From JAQWUY01 sp049615605 (lineage in GTDB: Bacteria; Pseudomonadota; Alphaproteobacteria; JAQWUY01): 6,465 nucleotides of DNA. Position 1 is the stretch's first letter. Every line of letters begins with the position of its first letter. The stretch is taken from the NCBI GenBank assembly GCA_049615605.1, contig JBMZFW010000055.1, positions 1-6,465 on the forward strand, written 5' to 3'. Made by a program: the position numbers and the translations under genes. This document shows positions 1 to 6,173 of the stretch, piece after piece. Below the pieces are notes generated by a model, which saw nothing but the letters and a program-made list of their open reading frames with translations, was not told where the DNA came from and ran no database searches.

Positions 1-2108
1 ATGGTGTTGTTGGTAAAATCTTTGTTGAACAAGGCACGCAAAATGTTGCGGTAAATACATTAATTGCCGTGTTATTAGAAGACGGCGAAGACGAAAGTGC
101 CCTTGAAGGGATTTCAGCCGATACGCCTGCACCGACAAATGCACCAGCTGATAATTCGTCTGCACCTGCTAGTCCAGCCCCATCAGCCCCAGTTGTTGAA
201 GTTATGGAAGTTGAGCCAGAATGGACAGGTTCATTTAAAAAGCAAACAGTTCGTGAAGCATTGCGTGATGCAATGGCTGAAGAAATGCGTGGGGATGAAA
301 ATGTATTCCTTATGGGTGAAGAAGTTGCCGAATATCAAGGTGCTTACAAAGTATCGCAAGGTCTGCACGATGAATTTGGCGATAAAAGGGTAATTGATAC
401 ACCAATTACCGAACACGGTTTTGCGGGTATTGCTGTTGGTGCAGCATTCCGTGGTTTAAGACCAATTGTTGAATTTATGACTTGGAACTTTGGTATGCAA
501 GCCATTGACCAAATTATTAACTCTGCGGCGAAAACTAGATATATGTCTGGTGGACAAATGTCTTCGCCAATGGTGTTTAGGGGGCCAAATGGTTCGGCAA
601 GTCGTGTTGGTGCACAGCACTCACAATGTTATGCGGCTTGGTATGGTCATATTCCAGGGCTTGTTGTAATTTCACCTTATGATGCAAGCGATTGTAAAGG
701 TTTATTAAAATCAGCAATCCGTGATAATAACCCAGTTGTATTCCTTGAAAACGAATTAATGTACGGGGTTGAATTTGATGTTCCAGATACAGATGATTGG
801 ACTGTTCCAATTGGTGTGGCACGAACGCACCGTATGGGTTCTGATGTAACAATCGTTTCATATTCAATCGGTGTTGGTAAATCACTAGAAGCAGCCGAAG
901 AACTTGCCAAGCAAGGTATATCAGCCGAAGTAATTGATTTAAGAACAATCCGTCCAATGGATAAAAATGCAATTATTCAATCGGTACAAAAAACAAACCG
1001 TCTTGTAATTGTAGAAGAAGGTTGGGCGCAATCTGGTATCGCGGCTGAGATTTCAGCAACAGCAATGGAAAATGCTTTTGAATACTTAGACGCACCAGTT
1101 CTAAGAATTTCTGCAAAAGATGTTCCATTACCTTATGCGGAAAACCTTGAAAAGTTAGCACTTCCACAGGTGGAAGATATCGTTGCGGAAATTTCAGAAC
1201 TTTGCACAAATAACCCATCTATTGGTGGTGGCAATAATGCAAATGTAAATGCTAGTCCACTTGCAAAACGAATTGCACAGCAAAATAATGTATCATTATC
1301 AAATGTTAATGGTACGGGTGCAAATGGTCGTATTATGAAGTCGGATGTATTAAATGCCCCTGCGGGTGGATCAACGCCTTCGGCACCAATAGCGCCTGCG
1401 GTTGTTGATGATCCGTATCAACCAGAACACGAAAAATTACCAGTAAGCACAATGCGTGGGGTAATTGCAAAGCGCTTAACTGAATCAAAGCAAAGTGTTC
1501 CACACTTCTATTTAACAGCAGATGTGGAAATTGATGAATTGATGAAAGTGCGTAAAGAACTTAATGACAAAGCAAATGGCGATTATAAAATATCGGTAAA
1601 CGATATGGTATTAAAAGCCGTTGGTGTTGCCCTTAACGAAGTACCAGATGCAAATGTTGCTTGGGCGGGTGATGTTGTTAAACAGTTTAAGTCTTCGGAT
1701 ATTTCGGTTGCGGTTGCCATTGAAGGTGGTTTAATTACGCCAGTGGTAAGAAATGCTGAAACAAAAGGGCTAGTTGACATTTCAAATGAAATGAAAGAAC
1801 TAGCAGGGCTTGCAAAATCAGGTTCATTAAAGCCAGAACAATATCAAGGCGGAACAATTTCCGTATCAAACCTTGGTATGTATGGGGTTGATAACTTTAA
1901 TGCAATTGTTAACCCACCGCAGGCGGTAATCGTTGCCATCGGTGCGGGTAAAGACAAGCCAGTTGTTAAAAATGGTTCTGTTGATATTGCAACGGTAATG
2001 ACACTTACAATTTCTGTTGACCACAGGGCGGTTGATGGTGCTGTTGGTGGTTTATTATTAAAGGCGATTAAAGAAGCCCTTGAAGATCCAAAGAAATTAG
2101 TAGGCTAG
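1..2108 (+). CDS. pdhB-pdhC: Fused pyruvate dehydrogenase E1-beta / E2 acetyltransferase (lipoyl-E1beta-PSBD-E2cat), 5' partial
   Basis: The frame is open from base 3 to TAG at 2106-2108, so the gene starts upstream; the GTG at 69 is an internal valine. Domains in order: C-terminal half of a lipoyl domain (nt 3-98, ending AVLLEDGED); Ala/Pro linker (about 99-224); transketolase-like E1-beta (about 225-1208) with GEEVAEYQGAYKVS, whose Glu activates thiamine diphosphate, the AQHSQC His (codon 618-620) and LENELMYG; a short Gly/Asn linker; PSBD (about 1245-1352, ASPLAKRIA...NGRIMKSDV); Pro/Ala linker; E2 catalytic domain (about 1434-2105) with VSNLGMYGVDNF and the active-site DHRAVDG. With E1-alpha it decarboxylates pyruvate; the E2 part passes the acetyl group from lipoamide to CoA. 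PdhB and PdhC are normally separate proteins, each with a lipoyl domain in Alphaproteobacteria; here no second lipoyl domain exists. The lipoyl-lysine lies upstream of the window. Visible part 701 codons; full length perhaps 750. Domain calls are secure; co-assembly is inferred. Confidence 0.95.
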   Translation, partial: GVVGKIFVEQGTQNVAVNTLIAVLLEDGEDESALEGISADTPAPTNAPADNSSAPASPAPSAPVVEVMEVEPEWTGSFKKQTVREALRDAMAEEMRGDENVFLMGEEVAEYQGAYKVSQGLHDEFGDKRVIDTPITEHGFAGIAVGAAFRGLRPIVEFMTWNFGMQAIDQIINSAAKTRYMSGGQMSSPMVFRGPNGSASRVGAQHSQCYAAWYGHIPGLVVISPYDASDCKGLLKSAIRDNNPVVFLENELMYGVEFDVPDTDDWTVPIGVARTHRMGSDVTIVSYSIGVGKSLEAAEELAKQGISAEVIDLRTIRPMDKNAIIQSVQKTNRLVIVEEGWAQSGIAAEISATAMENAFEYLDAPVLRISAKDVPLPYAENLEKLALPQVEDIVAEISELCTNNPSIGGGNNANVNASPLAKRIAQQNNVSLSNVNGTGANGRIMKSDVLNAPAGGSTPSAPIAPAVVDDPYQPEHEKLPVSTMRGVIAKRLTESKQSVPHFYLTADVEIDELMKVRKELNDKANGDYKISVNDMVLKAVGVALNEVPDANVAWAGDVVKQFKSSDISVAVAIEGGLITPVVRNAETKGLVDISNEMKELAGLAKSGSLKPEQYQGGTISVSNLGMYGVDNFNAIVNPPQAVIVAIGAGKDKPVVKNGSVDIATVMTLTISVDHRAVDGAVGGLLLKAIKEALEDPKKLVG

Positions 2109-2110
2109 GA
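2107..2110 (+). promoter_or_regulatory. Shine-Dalgarno of lpdA, built into the upstream stop codon
   Basis: AGGA shares its first two bases with the TAG stop of the fusion gene and sits 7 nt before the lpdA ATG. This fixes the lpdA start and suggests that ribosomes ending the fusion protein reinitiate on lpdA. Confidence 0.7.
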
Positions 2111-2117
2111 AATTATT

Positions 2118-3518
2118 ATGGAAAAATTAAATTTTGACTTAGTTATAATGGGTGCAGGACCAGGCGGATATGTAAGTGCAATCCGTGCGGGACAGTTGGG
2201 ACTTAATGTGGCGGTTGTTGAAGCAAACCACTTGGGTGGTATTTGTTTGAACTGGGGTTGTATTCCAGCCAAAGCATTACTTCGTTCATCGGAAGTTTAC
2301 CGTCAGATGAAACACGCTGAAGAATACGGTTTATCATGTAAAGCAGAATTTAATTTGGAAAAAATTATTGCTCGTTCACGTGGCGTTTCTGAACGACTAA
2401 GCGGTGGTGTTGCCCACTTACTTAAAAAGAACAAAGTAACTGTTATTGATGGCTTTGCTAAATTATCTGGTGGCACAAATGGTGCAAGGGTTGTATCGGT
2501 TTCAAAAGACGGTACGGATACACACGAATTAACGGCAAAGAATGTAATTATTGCAACTGGTGCAAGGGCTAGAATCCTTGACGGACTTGAACCAGATGGC
2601 AAATTTATTTGGTCTTATAAAGAAGCACTTGTTGCCGATGTAATGCCAAAAGATTTAGTTGTTCTTGGTTCTGGTGCAATCGGTATTGAATTTGCTAGCT
2701 TCTTTAATGAACTGGGTGCAAATGTAACCGTTGTTGAAGTACAAGACAGAATTTTACCTGTTGAAGATGCGGATATTTCGGCTATGGCGAAAAAGTCATT
2801 TGAAAAGCAAGGTATGAAAATTATTACTGGTACTGGTATTAAATCGGTTGATAAAAACAAAGACGATATGAATATCACCCTTGATAATGGTGATGTAATT
2901 AAGGCTGATAAATTAATAACAGCTGTTGGTATCGTTGGTAATGTTGAAAATATCGGACTTGAAGATACAAAAATCAAAGTTGAAAAAACTCATATCATTG
3001 TTGATAAATGGGCTGAAACTGATGAAAAGGGTATCTATGCAATTGGTGATATTGCCGGTGCGCCGTGGCTTGCACATAAAGCAGAACACGAAGGTGTAAT
3101 TGCCGTTGAAAAGATTGCAGGGCTTGCCGATGTTCACCCACTTAACAAGGCACAAATACCGGGTGCAACATATTGCCACCCACAAATTGCAAGTGTTGGC
3201 TTAACAGAAGCACAAGCAAAAGAACAAGGGCTTGAAGTTAATGTTGGTAAGTTTCCATTTATGGCAAATGGTAAAGCAATCGCACTTGGCGAAGATGAAG
3301 GTCTTGTTAAAACAGTATTTGATAAAACAACTGGTGAATTATTAGGTGCCCATATGATTGGTGCGGAAGTAACAGAAATGATTGGTACATTTTCAGTTGC
3401 ACAAAAACTGGAAACAACAGAAGTTGAATTAATGCACACCGTATTCCCACACCCAACATTAAGTGAAATGTTGCATGAATCGGTACTTGATGCTTATAAT
3501 AGAGCAATACACATTTAG
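2118..3518 (+). CDS. lpdA: Dihydrolipoyl dehydrogenase (E3 of the pyruvate dehydrogenase complex)
   Basis: FAD flavoenzyme that reoxidises dihydrolipoamide on the PDH complex and passes electrons to NAD+. The 466-residue length is typical of a family member without its own lipoyl domain. Visible motifs: FAD dinucleotide fold GAGPGG (residues 12-17), redox disulfide C43/C48 in GGICLNWGCIP, NAD-binding GSGAIG (184-189), second FAD motif YAIGDIAG (about 307-314), and the C-terminal dimerisation domain with the catalytic pair H445/E450 in HPTLSE. The ATG at 2118 is chosen because it has an AGGA 7 nt upstream and the Rossmann fold starts right after it. It lies 9 bp behind the E1beta-E2 fusion and 8 bp before lipA, so it is surely co-transcribed and dedicated to PDH, though it could also serve 2-oxoglutarate dehydrogenase and glycine cleavage if no other lpd exists. 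No missing key residue. Confidence 0.97.
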   Translation: MEKLNFDLVIMGAGPGGYVSAIRAGQLGLNVAVVEANHLGGICLNWGCIPAKALLRSSEVYRQMKHAEEYGLSCKAEFNLEKIIARSRGVSERLSGGVAHLLKKNKVTVIDGFAKLSGGTNGARVVSVSKDGTDTHELTAKNVIIATGARARILDGLEPDGKFIWSYKEALVADVMPKDLVVLGSGAIGIEFASFFNELGANVTVVEVQDRILPVEDADISAMAKKSFEKQGMKIITGTGIKSVDKNKDDMNITLDNGDVIKADKLITAVGIVGNVENIGLEDTKIKVEKTHIIVDKWAETDEKGIYAIGDIAGAPWLAHKAEHEGVIAVEKIAGLADVHPLNKAQIPGATYCHPQIASVGLTEAQAKEQGLEVNVGKFPFMANGKAIALGEDEGLVKTVFDKTTGELLGAHMIGAEVTEMIGTFSVAQKLETTEVELMHTVFPHPTLSEMLHESVLDAYNRAIHI

Positions 3519-3522
3519 GAAG
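3517..3522 (+). promoter_or_regulatory. Shine-Dalgarno of lipA, built into the lpdA stop codon
   Basis: AGGAAG begins inside the lpdA TAG stop (3516-3518) and ends 4 nt before the lipA ATG at 3527. The arrangement repeats that at the preceding gene junction and supports the chosen lipA start. Confidence 0.7.
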
Positions 3523-3526
3523 TATA

Positions 3527-4492
3527 ATGGTTAAAGAAAAACTAGCCCCAGATGGCAGAGAATATCGCCACCCTGAAAAAAGAAATCGCCCTGATAACCC
3601 AATCAAGCGAAAGCCCGATTGGATTCGTGTAAAAGCACCTGTATCAGAAGGCTATAAAAAAACAAAAGACCTTGTGACATCACACAACCTTACAACGGTT
3701 TGTGAAGAAGCGGGCTGTCCAAACATTGGTGAATGTTGGGAAAAACAACACGCAACAATGATGATTATGGGCGGTATTTGTACGCGCGCTTGTTCATTTT
3801 GTAATGTGGCAACGGGTAAACCAAACGGACTTGACCCATTTGAACCATTTAATGTTGCCGAAACGGTACATAAACTTGGCTTAAAGCACGTTGTAATTAC
3901 ATCGGTTGACCGTGATGACTTGGAAGACGGTGGTGCAAGGCACTACGCCGAAACGATTAAAGTTTGCCGTGAACGCAACCCAGATACAACAATTGAAATT
4001 TTAACCCCTGATTTTAAAGGTAAAGAATCGGCACTTGAAATCGTGGTTGAAGCACGCCCAGATGTGTTTAACCATAACATTGAAACAGTGCCAAGGTTGT
4101 ATCCAACAATTCGCCCAGGGGCAAGATACTTTACTTCGTTACAGTTATTATCAAAAGTAAAAGAAATGGACCCATCAATCTTTACCAAATCTGGTTTAAT
4201 GGTTGGTCTTGGCGAAAGCGATATGGAAATCCACCAGTTAATGGACGACTTGCGCGCCGCTGATGTTGATTTCTTAACAGCTGGTCAATACTTGCAACCA
4301 ACGGTAAAACACGCCGCGGTTGACAGGTTTATGACACCTGATGAATTTGATGCACTGGCAAACAAGGCGCGCGCCAAAGGGTTCTTGCTTGTTTCTGCAA
4401 CACCGCTTACGCGTTCTTCATACCACGCAGGGGACGATTTTGAAGCATTGCGTGAAGCAAGAAATGCAAAGCTAAACAAAAGCATATCTTAA
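3527..4492 (+). CDS. lipA: Lipoyl synthase (radical SAM)
   Basis: Inserts two sulfur atoms into protein-bound octanoyl groups to make lipoyl cofactors, using S-adenosylmethionine radicals and an auxiliary 4Fe-4S cluster as sulfur donor. The 321-residue length is normal. Auxiliary cluster cysteines C59, C64 and C70 are in CEEAGCPNIGEC; the radical SAM CxxxCxxC motif is C85, C89 and C92 in CTRACSFC; the conserved C-terminal RSSYHAG (296-302), which includes the serine ligand of the auxiliary cluster, is present. The N-terminal RHPEK...KPDWIRVKAP stretch is familiar from alphaproteobacterial LipA. The gene sits in the PDH operon, so the enzyme that matures the swinging arm is made with the proteins that carry it. 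The octanoyl donor enzyme (LipB) is not in this window. The TAA stop overlaps the next ATG by one base. Confidence 0.97.
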   Translation: MVKEKLAPDGREYRHPEKRNRPDNPIKRKPDWIRVKAPVSEGYKKTKDLVTSHNLTTVCEEAGCPNIGECWEKQHATMMIMGGICTRACSFCNVATGKPNGLDPFEPFNVAETVHKLGLKHVVITSVDRDDLEDGGARHYAETIKVCRERNPDTTIEILTPDFKGKESALEIVVEARPDVFNHNIETVPRLYPTIRPGARYFTSLQLLSKVKEMDPSIFTKSGLMVGLGESDMEIHQLMDDLRAADVDFLTAGQYLQPTVKHAAVDRFMTPDEFDALANKARAKGFLLVSATPLTRSSYHAGDDFEALREARNAKLNKSIS

Positions 4493-4926
4493 TGTATAAT
4501 TACAGCGATATTAAGCAAATGGATTTTTCCGCTGAACAAATGTATCAGCTGGTAAAAGACATTGAAAAATACCCTGAATTTTTACCGTGGTGCGATGGTC
4601 TTCGCATAAAATCACAAAATGACACAGAAGTTGTCGCCGATATGGTTGTTGGTTTTAAATCAATCAGTGAAAAATTTACTTCCCGTGTGAATTTTGATGA
4701 AGCAGATAAAAAGATAATTGTAAGGTACGAAGACGGTCCATTTAAATCATTGGAAAATAATTGGCGTTTTGAAGAAAATGACAATGGTTGCCTTGTTCAT
4801 TTTGATATCAGCTTTGAATTTAAAAGCAAGTTGCTGGATATGGTAATGTCCCCAGTTTTTGAGAAAATCGTTGGTAAAATGGTATCTGCATTTGAACAAA
4901 GAGCCAAAGATTTATACAGCGGTTAA
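4492..4926 (+). CDS. COQ10/RatA-like SRPBCC (START-fold) ubiquinone-binding protein
   Basis: Small 144-residue protein of the polyketide-cyclase/START fold. Family hallmarks are visible: VKDIEKYPEFLPWC near the N-terminus (residues 21-34), GPFKSLENNWRF (82-93), and a long C-terminal helix from about residue 114 (LLDMVMSPVFEKIVGKMVSAF) that covers the hydrophobic pocket. Mitochondrial COQ10 proteins bind ubiquinone and are needed for respiration; the E. coli homologue RatA was described as a ribosome-association toxin, a label often copied onto this family. A position directly after lipA and PDH genes, common in Alphaproteobacteria, favours the respiratory role. No Shine-Dalgarno is visible; start and preceding stop form TAATG, so translation is probably coupled to lipA. 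The shared ATG is the best start because the fold begins immediately. Last gene of the operon. Confidence 0.88.
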   Translation: MYNYSDIKQMDFSAEQMYQLVKDIEKYPEFLPWCDGLRIKSQNDTEVVADMVVGFKSISEKFTSRVNFDEADKKIIVRYEDGPFKSLENNWRFEENDNGCLVHFDISFEFKSKLLDMVMSPVFEKIVGKMVSAFEQRAKDLYSG

Positions 4927-4948
4927 ATAGCTTTTATATCTATTTTTT
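4925..4948 (+). terminator. Possible weak terminator of the pdh-lpdA-lipA operon
   Basis: AAATAG (4925-4930) and CTATTT (4940-4945) can form a 6-bp stem with a 9-nt loop, running into a T6 tract (4943-4948). The stem has a single G-C pair and starts inside the stop codon, so it is a poor intrinsic terminator. It is the only candidate in the short spacer before the next promoter. Confidence 0.25.
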
Positions 4949-4990
4949 AGGATTTATAGTTTTTATCGGTATTTTTTGCACTTTTTAGGT

Positions 4991-5018
4991 TTTAAACTTA
5001 ATTAAAGTTGTGTATAAT
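4991..5018 (+). promoter_or_regulatory. Promoter of the HTH gene
   Basis: A perfect TATAAT (-10) at 5013-5018 is preceded after 16 bp by TTTAAA (4991-4996), a 4/6 match to the -35 consensus. The upstream spacer is rich in T-tracts, which could help as an UP-like or curved element. The predicted start of transcription is about 5024-5026, only a few bases before the ATG at 5028. Confidence 0.6.
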
Positions 5019-5029
5019 GATTTCATTAT
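5014..5029. promoter_or_regulatory. Perfect 7-2-7 inverted repeat, candidate autoregulatory operator
   Basis: ATAATGA (5014-5020) and TCATTAT (5023-5029) are exact reverse complements separated by TT. The element covers most of the -10 box and the first two bases of the start codon of the HTH gene. A dimeric XRE-type protein bound here would block RNA polymerase. The symmetry is seen directly; the operator role is inferred. AT-rich sequence makes short palindromes more likely by chance. Confidence 0.45.
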
Positions 5030-5711
5030 GTTGACACCTGAACAAATTCGCGCCGGTCGTGCGTTAATAAATGCAAAGCAAAGTGATCTTGCCAAAAGGG
5101 CGGGAATAAGTCTTGCAACCCTTAATAATATTGAAAGGGCAACTGCACACCCAAGGGGAAAAACTTGGGCGGTAATTGCCGATACCTTTGAACAAGAAGG
5201 TATTGAAATATTTGACGATGCGTACGGTTTTGGTGTAAGGCTTAAAACCAATGAAAGGGCAAAATACACATTGGTTCGCGATGTGTTGGAACGCGTTGTT
5301 TCTGCTTTAAAAATTGATTTTATTAATCCGTTAAAACAGGGCTGTTTGGTGTTTTCAAATGACCCAGTACCACATTATTTCCTATGGCTTGATTTTGGTG
5401 TGCGTAATGTAATTTATGATTCAGCGAAATTTACACTTGCTGATTCATCAAAGTCACAGGAACTTGCTGGATTAATCCTTGCATTTAAAAGTACAAATAT
5501 TCCATTAAACTTTATTGATGAAGTACAAAATATTCAAAATATTTCTGCGGTTGAAGCAATTGAAAAATTGAAAAAAGCCAAGAAAACTGAATTTGACCGT
5601 ACTTATGATATTCTTAAAAACTTTGATAATACGGAAACGGCTATTGATGAAGCATCAAGCCAAGACGGGCATTTACTTACCCATTTAATCCAAAAGTTTG
5701 GCGGTTTCTAG
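5028..5711 (+). CDS. XRE-family (HTH_3) DNA-binding protein with an unrecognised C-terminal region
   Basis: From ATG 5028 the protein has 227 residues. Residues about 5-58 form an XRE/Cro-type helix-turn-helix: EQIRAGRALINAKQSDLAKRAGIS, recognition helix around LATLNNIERATA, then TWAVIADTFEQEGIEIFDD. The opening is typical of short alphaproteobacterial XRE regulators, which usually end soon after residue 75. Here some 150 further residues follow, with no signal peptide, membrane segment or motif I can name. They include an aromatic/hydrophobic stretch HYFLWLDFGVRNVIY (116-130) and a charged, probably helical part (about 172-200, EAIEKLKKAKKTEFD). A GTG at 5010 would add six residues but overlaps the -10 box, so ATG 5028 is preferred. 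There is no Shine-Dalgarno. It has its own promoter between the PDH operon and convergent cinA, and its 3' end overlaps cinA by 27 bp. Likely a regulator; its targets are unknown. Confidence 0.8.
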   Translation: MLTPEQIRAGRALINAKQSDLAKRAGISLATLNNIERATAHPRGKTWAVIADTFEQEGIEIFDDAYGFGVRLKTNERAKYTLVRDVLERVVSALKIDFINPLKQGCLVFSNDPVPHYFLWLDFGVRNVIYDSAKFTLADSSKSQELAGLILAFKSTNIPLNFIDEVQNIQNISAVEAIEKLKKAKKTEFDRTYDILKNFDNTETAIDEASSQDGHLLTHLIQKFGGF

Positions 5712-6173
5712 GGCGATTGTTAATGCTTTATTTACAGAAGCATTTCTTACATCCGCGCGTTCACCAGTAAAATTATTTTTATGTGATGTTGTTTTATCTT
5801 TGGTTGCAATACCAATGTAAACAAGTCCCGCTTGTTTGTTTTCACTTTCACCAGGGCCTGCAACACCAGTAATTGCAATGGCAATATCCGCCCCCGATAC
5901 TTTAATAAGACCAGTTGCCATTTCTTCGGCTACTTGGCTTGATACGGCACCATATTCATTTAGTGTTTCGTTTGATACTTCTAGGTATTGGTTTTTTGCT
6001 TCGTTGCTGTATGTAATAAAGCCTTGTTTAAATACATCACTTGAACCAGATATTTCCGTAATTGCGCCAGATAACAATCCACCAGTACACGATTCAGCGG
6101 TTGATATAACCAACCCTTTATCAGATAAGGTGTTGTTTAGTTCACTTGCAAGTGTAATTAAATCATTATCCAT
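5685..6173 (-). CDS. CinA C-terminal-domain protein, nicotinamide-nucleotide amidase (PncC type)
   Basis: Stand-alone CinA C-terminal domain, 162 residues from ATG 6173, without the N-terminal molybdopterin-binding-like domain of full CinA. Family motifs: STAESCTGGLLSG (24-36), GSSDVFKQGFITYSNEAK (43-60), GAVSSQV (75-81), ITGVAGPGE (101-109) and FTGERADVR (135-143). Enzymes of this type hydrolyse NMN to nicotinate mononucleotide and ammonia, recycling pyridine nucleotides; full-length CinA proteins are linked to competence and damage in other bacteria. An in-frame GTG at 6185 would add four residues (MGVG). ATG 6173 is preferred because the extra residues look like no family member and neither start has a clear Shine-Dalgarno. 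The start overlaps the pgpA end by 16 bp, suggesting translational coupling. The 3' end overlaps the convergent HTH gene. Family secure; reaction inferred from homologues. Confidence 0.92.
   Translation of the reverse strand: MDNDLITLASELNNTLSDKGLVISTAESCTGGLLSGAITEISGSSDVFKQGFITYSNEAKNQYLEVSNETLNEYGAVSSQVAEEMATGLIKVSGADIAIAITGVAGPGESENKQAGLVYIGIATKDKTTSHKNNFTGERADVRNASVNKALTIALETAKLLD
5722..5744 (+). terminator. Possible terminator of the HTH gene, inside convergent cinA
   Basis: AATGCTT (5722-5728) and AAGCATT (5738-5744) form a 7-bp inverted repeat with a 9-nt loop, starting 10 nt after the HTH stop codon. On the + strand it is followed only by a broken T-run (TCTT), so it may be a weak terminator. 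It lies in the coding part of cinA and could equally be chance. Confidence 0.3.

Noticed and set aside
69..71. GTG as the start of a 679-residue protein
   Set aside because: The frame is open upstream to base 3 and encodes GKIFVEQGTQNVAVNTLIA, a clear lipoyl-domain continuation, so GTG 69 is an internal valine.
577..1218. Long antisense open frames opposite the E1-beta region
   Set aside because: Their translations resemble no protein and are explained as shadows of the strongly coding + strand.
4492..4926. RatA-type toxin of a toxin-antitoxin system
   Set aside because: No antitoxin-like partner is adjacent and the operon context fits the COQ10 quinone-binding role better; the toxin label comes from one member of the family.
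5010..5012. GTG start for the HTH gene
   Set aside because: It sits directly before the TATAAT box and would lie upstream of the predicted transcript start; HTH family similarity begins at MLTPEQIR from ATG 5028.
5031..5036. Perfect TTGACA -35 hexamer
   Set aside because: It is the second to fourth codons of the HTH gene and no -10-like sequence occurs 16-18 bp downstream.
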